Assembly (NCBI GenBank): GCA_019323135.1
Contig: JAHWHT010000017.1
Coordinates: forward strand, 1 to 13,375
DNA from: Candidatus Woesearchaeota archaeon
GTDB lineage: Archaea; Nanobdellota; Nanobdellia; Woesearchaeales; ARS49
Direction of reading: 5' to 3'
DNA length: 13,375 nt
Position numbers and translations under genes: made by a program. The stretch's first letter is position 1. Each line of letters opens with the position of its first letter. Positions 1 to 7,400 of this stretch are shown here, piece by piece. Below the pieces are notes generated by a model. It had not been told where the DNA came from and ran no database searches. It saw only the letters and a program-made list of their open reading frames with translations.

Positions 1-35
1 GCAAATACAAGAAGAAAAAGGTAAAGCTGATTTAA
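1..35 (+). CDS. Possible 3' end of a rightward gene cut by the window edge
   Basis: Two plus-strand frames stay open from the edge and end in stops that fit a convergent arrangement with the next gene. One ends in a TAA at 22-24 after ANTRRKR. The other ends in a TAA at 33-35 after a Lys-rich tail, KYKKKKVKLI, and overlaps the stop of the leftward gene. Both read like the basic C-terminus of a small archaeal protein, but 7-10 residues cannot identify it or decide the frame. Confidence 0.25.
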   Translation, partial: KYKKKKVKLI

Positions 36-475
36 CGTTTCTTTTTTCTGATTTTCGCAGAACTTTTGTTTTGTGAATTTGGAACTTTTTTTGAAGTTCC
101 AATTTTTTTCTTAACACTTGTTTTTTTACTTTTGTGAACTGCTTTTTTGGTTTTGTGATTTATTTTGCCATGCCGCTTGATCCATTCTTTTTGCAAAAAC
201 AGAGTGTAGATAAAAATAATAATCATGCTTAACTCAAAAAAACCATTTATGTGTATTGGGATGTCTAGCAGACCTGCAGTCCTTAGAATAGTGAGCAGTT
301 CTTCGATTATGAATATTACCAATGCAACAAAAATCAAAATCCAGGGCAATTGAAAGATGCTCTTGTTCTTTGTAGGTGTTGCGAATAACTTAAGGAAGAG
401 GAAGAATAAAATTACAACTAGTATCAGGTTATAATACGGAGCAATAAGTCCTAGTGCTGAGAAAAATTCACTCAT
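32..475 (-). CDS. Small three-TM membrane protein with a long basic C-terminal tail
   Basis: Function not recognised. The 147-aa product has three hydrophobic segments, at about residues 15-32, 44-64 and 79-95. A strongly Lys/Arg-rich tail of about 50 residues follows and is probably cytoplasmic, where it could touch nucleic acid or lipid headgroups (inference). The central part carries IIEELLTILRTAGLLDIP, which matches IEEVIGALKTFGIYETP in the upstream neighbour with similar spacing, so the two are paralogs. The ATG at 473-475 overlaps the TGA of that gene as ATGA, which implies translational coupling in one operon. The acidic EE pair inside or next to TM2 is conserved between them. The basic tail is the main difference from the shorter paralog. 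Confidence 0.8.
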   Translation of the reverse strand: MSEFFSALGLIAPYYNLILVVILFFLFLKLFATPTKNKSIFQLPWILIFVALVIFIIEELLTILRTAGLLDIPIHINGFFELSMIIIFIYTLFLQKEWIKRHGKINHKTKKAVHKSKKTSVKKKIGTSKKVPNSQNKSSAKIRKKKR

Positions 476-780
476 TCAAGCCACCCCTTTGCGATATTAG
501 TCTGAATTATAACTGCTGTGATTACAAAAAGCAGAATAAAGAATGGAATTACGTGGGTTAAGTGAGGTGTTTCATATATTCCGAAGGTTTTTAGCGCACC
601 AATTACTTCTTCAATAGCAAATAAAACTAGTGCAATAATCATATATCTCCAGCTGCGCAAGTTTTTCTGCCGTTTAGTAGCCCTAAACATGCTTATTGCA
701 ATAATGCCAGCTATAATAGACAAAAATGCTGCAGAGAACTGCGCAATACCATAAATCCAATCATATGTTACGAATGAGAT
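472..780 (-). CDS. Small three-TM membrane protein, paralog of the downstream gene, with an apparent ATC start
   Basis: Function not recognised. The shortest conventional reading starts at TTG 723 (83 aa) and lacks TM1. The frame stays open upstream to a stop at 793-795 with no ATG, GTG or TTG. A strong Shine-Dalgarno, GAGGTGA (785-791), sits 4 nt before ATC (778-780). Starting at that ATC gives 102 aa, begins ISFVTYDWIYGIAQF, and restores a first TM segment. It also puts the conserved IEE motif at residues 56-58, against 57-59 in the downstream paralog that starts with ATG. I therefore place the start at ATC 780; an ATG-to-ATC error or mutation is the alternative. The gene ends in the ATGA overlap with its partner. 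A BRE/TATA element lies at 817-830. Confidence 0.6.
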   Translation of the reverse strand: MSFVTYDWIYGIAQFSAAFLSIIAGIIAISMFRATKRQKNLRSWRYMIIALVLFAIEEVIGALKTFGIYETPHLTHVIPFFILLFVITAVIIQTNIAKGWLE

Positions 781-784
781 TTGG

Positions 785-791
785 TCACCTC
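785..791 (-). promoter_or_regulatory. Shine-Dalgarno GAGGTGA that argues for the start at 780
   Basis: GAGGTGA on the minus strand is the same ribosome-binding heptamer used by the three genes to the right. It lies 4 nt before codon ATC 780 but 61 nt before the first conventional start, TTG 723. A ribosome loaded here would start at or near 780. Confidence 0.6.
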
Positions 792-816
792 TTTACTCAA
801 AAATTTATAAAACTAG

Positions 817-830
817 TATTTAAACCTTTT
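817..830 (-). promoter_or_regulatory. BRE/TATA promoter for the three-TM gene pair
   Basis: On the minus strand AAAAGG (a plausible BRE) is followed by TTTAAATA (817-824). Initiation about 24 nt downstream would fall near 793, giving a leader of about 13 nt that contains the GAGGTGA. A second TATA-like palindrome, TTTATAAA, lies at 804-811. Confidence 0.5.
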
Positions 831-832
831 GA

Positions 833-860
833 TTAAAAATAGAAAGAAAATAAAAAATAA
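833..860 (-). terminator. U-rich archaeal terminator after the first cysteine-motif gene
   Basis: Just past the stop of the 867-1364 gene the transcript would read several U-runs (TTTTTT, TTTTC, TTTTT) with no stable stem. This is the form expected for intrinsic termination in archaea. The same arrangement follows the two paralogous genes. Confidence 0.5.
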
Positions 861-866
861 TTTAAT

Positions 867-1364
867 TTATTGACTACAGCATCCGTAATACATAGGTAAT
901 AAGTCCATGACTTTGTTACCGTATTTGTCTTCTGTAAAGCACTCGTATCCCATAGATTGTTTGTTTGTAAACAATTGGTATCCATATCCGTAGTAAGCTT
1001 TTGCATTACCAGGGAAGTGCAGTAATTGACAAGATGTTATTGCTGTTGGAATATGGCTGTACGGATCTCTTCCATATGCGAATCCTTTGCTGACTCCCAT
1101 TTCAGTGTTTGTCATGAATTCTTCACTAGCGCCGCCCATTAATGGTGCTGGTGCAGGCTGTCCGCCAATCATGCCATATGCTGCTGGGTTTTCCATCTTA
1201 GGACTTTGCTGAATCCACCTTGTATACGGAAATGGATTTTCTTCAAAATTCGTATAAACTCCTGCTCCTGTTCTTCCAGAAGTAAACATTAGAATAAGTC
1301 CTACAACTGCGATAACAGCAACAATTGCCATAATCATTAAAGCAATACTCTTGGATTGTTCCAT
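867..1364 (-). CDS. Single-TM envelope protein with C...C...CC motif, paralog 1 of 3
   Basis: Function not recognised. The 165-aa product has a short polar N-terminus, one hydrophobic helix at about residues 6-27, the segment GAGVY, and then a roughly 130-residue domain rich in Gly, Pro, Tyr and Asn, probably outside the cell. Cysteines at 112, 142, 162 and 163 form a C-x29-C-x19-CC pattern suited to two disulfides (inference). It shares FPYTR, a CxxxxFP-type segment around C112, the SMG..CF segment around C142 and a terminal CC with the next gene. The ATG at 1364 follows GAGGTGA (1371-1377) at 6-nt spacing. The hydrophobic N-terminus resembles a pilin stalk, but there is no class III signal-peptide site and no Glu at position 5. 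Confidence 0.8.
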   Translation of the reverse strand: MEQSKSIALMIMAIVAVIAVVGLILMFTSGRTGAGVYTNFEENPFPYTRWIQQSPKMENPAAYGMIGGQPAPAPLMGGASEEFMTNTEMGVSKGFAYGRDPYSHIPTAITSCQLLHFPGNAKAYYGYGYQLFTNKQSMGYECFTEDKYGNKVMDLLPMYYGCCSQ

Positions 1365-1423
1365 TACATTTCACCTCACTTTTTTAAATATTTAAGCGTT
1401 TAAGAGATAAATAACATTAATCG

Positions 1424-1431
1424 TATATAAA
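1424..1431 (-). promoter_or_regulatory. TATA box for the 867-1364 gene
   Basis: TTTATATA on the minus strand, preceded by AAAAG. Its near edge is 60 nt from the ATG, which predicts a leader of about 36 nt carrying the GAGGTGA. Spacing is nearly identical in the two paralogs (61 and 61). Confidence 0.6.
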
Positions 1432-1444
1432 CTTTTCTAAATTA

Positions 1445-1474
1445 AATATAAAAATAAGAATAAAAAAATAAAGA
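1445..1474 (-). terminator. U-rich terminator after the second cysteine-motif gene
   Basis: The minus strand reads TTTATTTTTTTATTC followed by TTATTTTTA right after the stop of the 1477-1971 gene. This U-rich run ends just before the next promoter. Confidence 0.45.
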
Positions 1475-1476
1475 AG

Positions 1477-1971
1477 TTATCTTGTACAGCAAGCAAGTGA
1501 ACCAATTAAATCAATTACTTTTTCACCGTCAACATTTTTCTTAAAACATTTTCTGCCCATGCTGGTGTATGATTCCCACTGCTGCTGATTTGAGCTTATA
1601 GGTGCATAAACATTGTTTGGGAACCGCATTGTGGTGCAGGTAATTTTTGCAGTTCTTGTTTTTAATGCAGGATCTCTTTTGTATGTTACACCTTTTTGAA
1701 CTTCTCTTGGAACTGGCTCATAATTAATTAATGCTTCGTCTGCTCCGCCAAATACCGGATTTGTTGGGTCTATCATTGTTGTTTGATAACCTGGAGATTC
1801 AACTAAAGGCTGCCCTTCAATATATCTTGTGTAGGGAAATGGGTCGCCTTTCAAAGCTCCACCATAAACACCTGCTCCTGTTCCAGCCATACTGAAAAGA
1901 AGAACAAGTCCTACGATACTTATAACAACAACTATTCCTAGAACAGTTAACGTAAGATTTCTTTCATCCAT
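1477..1971 (-). CDS. Single-TM envelope protein with C...C...CC motif, paralog 2 of 3
   Basis: Function not recognised. It is 164 aa with one hydrophobic helix at about residues 7-29, then TGAGVYGG, FPYTR and an extracellular-looking domain. Cysteines at 112, 142, 161 and 162 match the positions in paralog 1 almost exactly. Shared local motifs are C-x4-FP-x-N near C112, SMGRKCF against SMGYECF at C142, and KVIDL against KVMDL before the terminal CC. Overall identity away from these points looks low, so the duplication is not recent. The ATG at 1971 follows GAGGTGA (1978-1984) with 6-nt spacing. The gene has its own TATA box and U-rich end, so it is probably monocistronic. Confidence 0.8.
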   Translation of the reverse strand: MDERNLTLTVLGIVVVISIVGLVLLFSMAGTGAGVYGGALKGDPFPYTRYIEGQPLVESPGYQTTMIDPTNPVFGGADEALINYEPVPREVQKGVTYKRDPALKTRTAKITCTTMRFPNNVYAPISSNQQQWESYTSMGRKCFKKNVDGEKVIDLIGSLACCTR

Positions 1972-2031
1972 CTAAATTCACCTCATTTTTAATACGCGAT
2001 TATTTTATATAAGAAGAAAAAACTATTTTAG

Positions 2032-2039
2032 TATATAAA
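2032..2039 (-). promoter_or_regulatory. TATA box for the 1477-1971 gene
   Basis: TTTATATA on the minus strand, 61 nt from the ATG; initiation is expected near 2008. It lies directly after the U-tract of the next gene upstream. Confidence 0.6.
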
Positions 2040-2054
2040 TTTTACTAAAAATTT

Positions 2055-2084
2055 CTAAGAAAAAAAGAGAAAAAAAATAAAAAT
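2055..2084 (-). terminator. U-rich terminator after the third cysteine-motif gene
   Basis: The minus strand reads ATTTTTATTTTTTTTCTC followed by a seven-T run immediately after the stop of the 2085-2624 gene. There is no hairpin. Confidence 0.5.
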
Positions 2085-2624
2085 TTAGTACATTCTATTT
2101 GCTGGTTGATAGCAGCAAAGTCCTGCAATTGGGTATCTTCCGTTAACTTTCAAATTAACACACTTACCGTCGAATTCACTCTGTGCTCTCTGAACACTTG
2201 CAGTAGCTGTGTAATCCTTGTACTTAGCATAGTTTGGATTTACCAATGCATACTGACCGAAGTCGTGGCAACTGTATATAGGAATGTTACCTTGGAAAGT
2301 TAATTCTTTAGGTTCCCATGTTCCAGCTCCTGTTCCAGGGTTGTAGGTCATATCTTGCCTGTAACCTGTTTTCCAGGATCCTTCTACCTTATATCTTGTT
2401 GGTGTATCTTGCGGCATGTTTGGTTGTTCAACAACACCAGAGTACAGAAGTCTTTCGTCTGTAATAACTCTAGCAGCGTGGCCAACATTCAATCCACCAC
2501 CATATACACCTGCAACTGCAGCGCCGGTCTTCATTTTAGCAAACATTAGAACTAGTCCAATTATTGCAATAACTGCAACAACACCTAGTATTGCAAGTGC
2601 AATTCCTTTAGTTTGTTCTGCCAT
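2085..2624 (-). CDS. Single-TM envelope protein with C...C...CC motif, paralog 3 of 3
   Basis: Function not recognised. The frame is open to a GTG at 2634-2636, but that GTG is part of the Shine-Dalgarno GAGGTGA (2633-2639). The ATG at 2622-2624, 8 nt after the Shine-Dalgarno, is the better start and gives 179 aa beginning MAEQTKGIAL. This start also makes the TATA-to-start distance 61 nt, as in the other paralogs. One hydrophobic helix covers about residues 8-28, followed by GVYGG. Cysteines at 119, 155, 170 and 171 keep the family pattern, with a longer insert between the first two and a short tail after CC. It is the most divergent of the three and lacks the FPYTR segment. Confidence 0.8.
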   Translation of the reverse strand: MAEQTKGIALAILGVVAVIAIIGLVLMFAKMKTGAAVAGVYGGGLNVGHAARVITDERLLYSGVVEQPNMPQDTPTRYKVEGSWKTGYRQDMTYNPGTGAGTWEPKELTFQGNIPIYSCHDFGQYALVNPNYAKYKDYTATASVQRAQSEFDGKCVNLKVNGRYPIAGLCCYQPANRMY

Positions 2625-2684
2625 ACTTTTTTTCACCTCTCTTGGTTATTCTTAATACTGATACACATACAATTTTATTTCTTT

Positions 2685-2692
2685 TATATAAA
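2685..2692 (-). promoter_or_regulatory. TATA box for the 2085-2624 gene
   Basis: TTTATATA on the minus strand, 61 nt from the chosen ATG. It lies only 17 nt past the lspA stop with no U-tract between, so some read-through from the lspA operon is possible. Confidence 0.6.
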
Positions 2693-2709
2693 TGTTTCGC
2701 TTTTTTTGA

Positions 2710-3168
2710 CTACTTTTTATCTCGCCAAAAATATATTATTAGACCTATTACTCCGATAGTAACTGCAGAATCTGCAATATTAAAAGCAGGCCAAAACTTG
2801 AAATCAATAAAGTCAATTACAAAACCAAATAGAATTCTGTCAATTAAATTGCCAATTGCTCCCCCTAATATCAAAGAAGTAGATATCACTGGGAGATATT
2901 TGTTTGGGATTTTTTTATAGTAATGCAGTATTGCAAATATTATACTGATTGTTACTATAACTAATACCCATCTTATTGTAGGCATATTCATCAAGCCAAA
3001 ACCAATCCCGAAATTTTTAATTAAAGTTAAATGAAAGAAGTTTTGGATTAATGGAATTGATTCTGTGAATGCGAGCTTTGATGTGATTAAGAACTTAGTG
3101 AGTTGATCAAGTATGATAATTAATAATGCAATTCCAAAAAAAAGAAATCTTTTTTGTTTCATCGCCAT
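2710..3168 (-). CDS. lspA: Signal peptidase II (prolipoprotein signal peptidase)
   Basis: A membrane aspartyl protease that, in bacteria, cleaves the signal peptide of lipid-modified prolipoproteins. At 152 aa it has normal family length, with four predicted TM helices. Family motifs appear in order: DQLTK (residues 21-25), KNFGIGFG (51-58, the N-x-G motif), GGAIGNLIDR (102-111), VIDFIDF (117-123) and FNIADS (129-134). The catalytic aspartates would be D110 and D133, both present. LspA is a bacterial hallmark and uncommon in archaea. No lgt and no obvious lipobox protein lies in this window, so the substrate is unknown. The gene is last in a three-gene operon. The upstream TGA overlaps the second ATG as ATGA (3159-3162), so translation may start at 3162 instead of 3168. 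Confidence 0.93.
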   Translation of the reverse strand: MAMKQKRFLFFGIALLIIILDQLTKFLITSKLAFTESIPLIQNFFHLTLIKNFGIGFGLMNMPTIRWVLVIVTISIIFAILHYYKKIPNKYLPVISTSLILGGAIGNLIDRILFGFVIDFIDFKFWPAFNIADSAVTIGVIGLIIYFWRDKK

Positions 3169-3569
3169 GCAATAATCTCTTTTTCTTCACGTGGTCTTTC
3201 AATCCTGTCTAATCTTGCATTTATGTGATCAATGCCTGCTTTTATTGCATCAAGCTTTGCATTAATCAATTGCATATCTTTGCTAGAATCTAAATCTGCT
3301 TGAACTTCAGGAGCTTGAGGTACTTCTAATCTGCTAGGCTCTCTTTTAAAACCCAGGGCCTGATCTGGGGCTAAGCCTGTGCTAGGCATTGCAGGTGTTT
3401 CTTCGCCAGGCATTGCTGGAAGGTCTGGCCTATCAGCAAAAACAGAAGGCGGCCGGTCTGGGGGCATTAAATCTGGTTCTTTTGGAATTCCTGCAGGAGT
3501 CTTTGGAATTAATGGGGCTGCTGCAGGCAAAGGTTCTTTCTTTTTCCAAAACTTAAGTGAATCAAACAT
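3159..3569 (-). CDS. Pro-rich protein with C-terminal coiled coil, function unknown
   Basis: Not recognised as a characterised family. The 136-aa soluble product has three parts. A basic, aromatic N-terminus (MFDSLKFWKKKE) could lie at the membrane surface. A Pro/Ala-rich, probably disordered linker covers about residues 13-92. A heptad-like helix at about 96-126 carries regular Ile/Leu spacing (LINAKLDAIKAGIDHINARL), consistent with a coiled coil that oligomerises or binds a partner. GGTGA lies 9 nt before the ATG, inside the end of the upstream gene, and the stop overlaps an lspA ATG. This protein and its two neighbours are therefore probably made together. A scaffold role is inference only. 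Confidence 0.75.
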   Translation of the reverse strand: MFDSLKFWKKKEPLPAAAPLIPKTPAGIPKEPDLMPPDRPPSVFADRPDLPAMPGEETPAMPSTGLAPDQALGFKREPSRLEVPQAPEVQADLDSSKDMQLINAKLDAIKAGIDHINARLDRIERPREEKEIIAWR

Positions 3570-3570
3570 T

Positions 3571-4230
3571 TTATTGTTTCACCAACTTATTTAGTATGAA
3601 ATTTGGGATGAGCCGAATTACTTTTAGACTCATTGTATCTGGATAGAAATCAGCATTGCCTGACCTGTATAATTCAATCAGATTTGTATTTTTGTTATTT
3701 TCTGAAAATAAATAAAGGAATATACTGCCTTTCATGCTGTCATCTGTTGAAAACATAGTCTGTGCAGGCCCTGGCAGATACTGCCGAGGATTTCCAGATT
3801 TAAGAATATCCTGAATCTTTTGACTTGATATTGTTACTCCATCTAAATCAATTTCTTGAATATCTTCAAAAGTATCCCAATGAATGATTATTATCTTGTA
3901 ATATCCGTTAATTATTGAGTCTGCATTTTCTGACTGAAAATTCTTAAAGCCGCTAAAGTCATGCAATACAACAGGCTGTTCTTCTCCTTTTACAGAAAAA
4001 GCTCCAACCATTTGATCTTCTAGCTCAAGCAAAAATAATTTATTTTCTGTGTTAAACTGAGCCTGCAAATCTGCAACGTCTGCCACAAAATAAAATGCGC
4101 CTACAACTAATAATGCAATGATGATTAAAGGAATTACGAATTTTGTAATCTTTTCCATAATCGTGAGAATAACTGCAAGAACTAATGCTATTATCAAGAG
4201 AATTAATAATATTCCGAATATCGTTGCCAT
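3571..4230 (-). CDS. Two-TM membrane protein with a soluble C-terminal domain, function unknown
   Basis: Not recognised. In the 219-aa product two hydrophobic segments at about residues 4-25 and 30-52 are separated by a short basic turn (MEKITK). A domain of about 165 residues with alternating strands and helices follows; the turn suggests both ends may lie outside the cell (inference). There are no cysteines and no catalytic motif I can name. It is the first gene of the lspA operon. A TATA box ends 23 nt from the ATG with no Shine-Dalgarno between, so the mRNA is probably leaderless. Only one base separates its stop from the next start. Confidence 0.75.
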   Translation of the reverse strand: MATIFGILLILLIIALVLAVILTIMEKITKFVIPLIIIALLVVGAFYFVADVADLQAQFNTENKLFLLELEDQMVGAFSVKGEEQPVVLHDFSGFKNFQSENADSIINGYYKIIIIHWDTFEDIQEIDLDGVTISSQKIQDILKSGNPRQYLPGPAQTMFSTDDSMKGSIFLYLFSENNKNTNLIELYRSGNADFYPDTMSLKVIRLIPNFILNKLVKQ

Positions 4231-4252
4231 AAAATGAATTTATTTATTTAAA

Positions 4253-4260
4253 TATATAAA
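4253..4260 (-). promoter_or_regulatory. TATA box for the lspA operon, leaderless type
   Basis: TTTATATA on the minus strand with its near edge 23 nt from ATG 4230, which places initiation at or next to the A of the start codon. The reverse reading, TATATAAA, could also serve a rightward transcript starting near 4284, just before the inverted repeat. Confidence 0.6.
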
Positions 4261-4297
4261 TTTTGTGTTAAAAGACCTGTAATAGTTTTGTTTATCG

Positions 4298-4403
4298 ATA
4301 TGTGCATAGCACGCTTCGTTTGGATTCTTATGTTGATTCTGTCTCAGATTTATGTTGAATCGAATTATGTGCTGGAGAACTTCGCTAGGTGCTATGCACA
4401 TAT
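4298..4403. repeat. Perfect 15-bp inverted repeat enclosing 76 nt; possible structured RNA or protein-binding site
   Basis: Arms 4298-4312 (ATATGTGCATAGCAC) and 4389-4403 (GTGCTATGCACATAT) are exact reverse complements. The enclosed DNA holds two near-identical 12-mers in direct orientation, TTATGTTGATTC (4328-4339) and TTATGTTGAATC (4350-4361). It can also form a 5-bp stem (4323-4327 with 4357-4361) and a 4-bp hairpin (4338-4341 with 4345-4348). No open reading frame of note is inside. The element lies between divergent transcription units, in the only long intergenic region. It could be a non-coding RNA, a regulator site or a mobile remnant; the sequence alone does not decide. Confidence 0.7.
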
Positions 4404-4416
4404 ATTTACCCTATTC

Positions 4417-4452
4417 TTTATAAAGTAAGTCCTGTTAAGTATTCCTATAAAA
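4417..4452 (+). promoter_or_regulatory. Promoter region of the PolB-like gene (two TATA candidates)
   Basis: TTTATAAA (4417-4424) and CTATAAAA (4445-4452) both precede GTG 4483, at 59 and 31 nt. There is no Shine-Dalgarno immediately before the GTG, which favours the nearer box and a very short leader, but I cannot exclude the farther one. TTTATAAA is palindromic and could also fire leftward into the inverted repeat. Confidence 0.4.
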
Positions 4453-4482
4453 TTACTAAATTAGTTATTAAAAAATTAATGG

Positions 4483-7400
4483 GTGGCGAGGTTGTCAATA
4501 GAATTTTTAGCTACAGAATTGCATGCAAAAGAAGATTTCAAGTATTTTAATTTTAGAGAGCTTGGAGCAGTTTATGTAGGTTACACCCACACTTTTTCAA
4601 CTGAAATTCTAGAAGATAAACTGCCAGATGAGGTTGCAGAGAAAAGACCTAGAAGAAGAAAGCAAAACATAGATGAACAAGAGGAACTAAAAAAACTGCT
4701 TCTGAAATATTTTGAGGAATCACAGATAACCTGCAATGAATCGGTGTTTAGGGGAATGCATATTCGTGCAACAAGAAGCGAGATGATGCATGCGTTACAG
4801 ACAGAAAGAGAGATTGCTTTGCAGAAGCAAATTAAAGATGCTCTTGAAGAACCTGAAAAAGCAAGACTGCGTAAATTTTGGCGAGGGTATCGAGATAAAA
4901 TCCGGGCATTGATAAAATTAAAAGAGGAATTGCAGTCTGAAATCAAGGATGAATATGATGAAAAAACAAATGCAGTGGCTACGCTTGAAGGATTGATTAC
5001 AGAGTATAAAGAAAAAAGAACCAAGGCAGGATATACTCTGGTAAATAAAATAGTCCCCGGACATTACACTGAAATGGTGAGATGGGAATCGCATCATCCC
5101 TGGAGTTATCATGAATTAGATGAATCAATTGTGAATACTCTTGAGAAAAGAAACAGAATAGAGGCAGGTTTTCAGGATATTCGAGCAGAAGCAGAAAAAA
5201 TTCTTGATAAAAATGTCAAGAGAACAATAACTGATATGAATAAATTCTTTGAGAGAAATTATGGAACCCAACAATTTGAGAATATTCACAAAAGAGCATT
5301 TGCAAAAAAATTAGGTCCTGATTTAATTGCAAAAAGAGTAGAGCTTCAGAGGAGAGTGCTAAGTTTAGAAAAAGAATTAGGTGATGAAGGCAGAGTGGAG
5401 CAGCATGGCGATGAAATAAGAATTATATTGAATTCTGATGAAAATATAAATTTCAAAAGATACCTTGACTCACAAGAATTGATGAAAATGGATTGGTGTT
5501 TTATTGACATAGAGAAACCCCGCTTTAACACGCCCCAGGAAGAGGTGAGCTGGGTTGCAATAAATTACAGCAAAAATGGAGAGCTTTTGCGCGAGATACA
5601 CGCCAGCAAAAAAGTTGGAGAAGAATTCAAGTCCCAATTTTTTGAAGAGAAAGGGTGTGAGATTTTTGACCACTACTCTAATGAAAATGATTTGATGGCA
5701 GGGGTGCAGGCTTCTATCAACGCATCAAATCCAGATGTTTTGTGTGCATATAACACGCCATATGATCTTATTGAATTAAGAGATACAGAACATGGATTAG
5801 AGGTTGGACCGCGCAAGTCCAGACCAAAAAAAGAAGTCACGACCAGATTCTTTGAGAGAATAGATGTAAAAGGCAAAATAGTAATCGACCCATTAACTTG
5901 GGCAAAAATTGCAAAAAAATTCCTGCCAAACAAAAAATTATTGATGGTATCACAAGAATTAGGATTAGATTTTGGAAAATCAATAAACTATAAAATGATG
6001 GCAGAATTAGAGAATATCATCGACGGCAAACCCTGGCAGGAAACCACTCCTAAAACGCAAGCAAAAATAAGGGAGTTTGCAGGAGCGATTGATGAGGTAC
6101 CTAATTTAAACGAGGTATGCGCGCAAATAATTGCGCATTATGTTGGAGACGATGTCAATATACTTCCTGCGCTAATAACGCATCCAGAATTCCAGAGATA
6201 TCTGAGACATCTAGATAAGATAACTGAATTTGCCGACGTTAACATCCAGAAAGCCGCGCATACGCCAAGTGCAATAAACAACCTGCAGAAAAAAGATTTC
6301 TTTGAGAGAACAGGAATGCATTTGGATGTAATTCATAGAATAACTGACGTGGCAAGAAGAGCCGAAGATAGAGTGAAAAGATTTGTCAAGAAAAAAAAGC
6401 GGAAGGGTGTAAGGCAAAAAACAAAAGAAAAAGGATTGAAAAAAAATATTGCGCATTTTGTTATGCCGACTTGGCCTTTTCTTAGGAAAGATATGGAATT
6501 CAAGTTTCCAAAAGCAAAAGAATTATTTGATTATGTCGAGGAGCACAGAGATGTTCCTGAAGATTATTACACTCTCTCGCAATATGCAGATTCATTCTGC
6601 AAATATTTGATGCAGGCCTGGGGAAAATACATAAAAGCCAGAGATGAGTTTGATAAAAGTATTGATGATAGCGGTCTTGATTATTACAAAATAGATCAGG
6701 CCTGCGGAATATGCAAAAGTCTTCTCCAAGATACGCACGATAAAGACCGCATAAAAAAAATGTATGTGCCTGTGAAAACACTTGAAACACTTCTTAATTC
6801 AAGAGCATATATGAAAGAATATAGAGCACAAATCCTGCAAACTGCAAATGTGTCTGCAGAAGTTGCTGCAGAAAATGAAAAACAAGTCAAAGGAGCAATA
6901 CGCCAGGAAATAAAGAAATTAAACAAAATACTTCGCAATCAAAATTTGGAGGCTTCTGAATTCCAGGACTGGTTAAATGAGTGGCTTAGAGTCGAGAAAA
7001 AAAGAGGACAAGTGATTATGCCGTTTAATGCAGACCCAGAAGGAATAGAGATATTAGCATTTGAATCAAAATTAATACGATTAACATCGGCACTGAAAAC
7101 TGCAGGTGTTAAAGTTGTGCACAAAAAGAATGAACATCTTTTTACGACGGTAGAGGGAGTGGACAACCTTCCAGAAGACTTGCCATTGATGCGCGTAGAC
7201 GAACATGAAAAAGTGTACATTGCAAAAGATCCATCCTCTGGAAATAAAATATATTACCCTAAACGCGATTTTTACGGCGGAATAAAATTACAAGACGAAC
7301 CTTCAAATGTCCTTACACTTTTTGAGATGGATGCATATGGCGGATTCTTAGAGCAGTTGTTTGACGGCAGAATTGATGCTGCTGTAAGGCATTTAGAGAG

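Noticed and set aside
867..2624. The three cysteine-motif proteins as type IV pilins
   Set aside because: They have a hydrophobic N-terminal helix but no class III prepilin peptidase site and no conserved Glu at position 5. Pilin-like packing remains possible but is not supported.
2106..2655. Several plus-strand open frames of 64-92 codons opposite the third cysteine-motif gene and lspA
   Set aside because: They lie antisense to well-supported genes, have no Shine-Dalgarno or promoter, and their products lack any plausible composition.
4298..4403. The inverted repeat as a tRNA, box C/D or H/ACA RNA, or a MITE
   Set aside because: An ATTCGATTC piece on the minus strand recalls a T-loop, but no acceptor/anticodon geometry fits; there are no C/D boxes or ACA end at the right place. 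For a MITE, no target duplication abuts the arms (TTTA occurs on both sides but at unequal distances). Kept only as an unclassified repeat.
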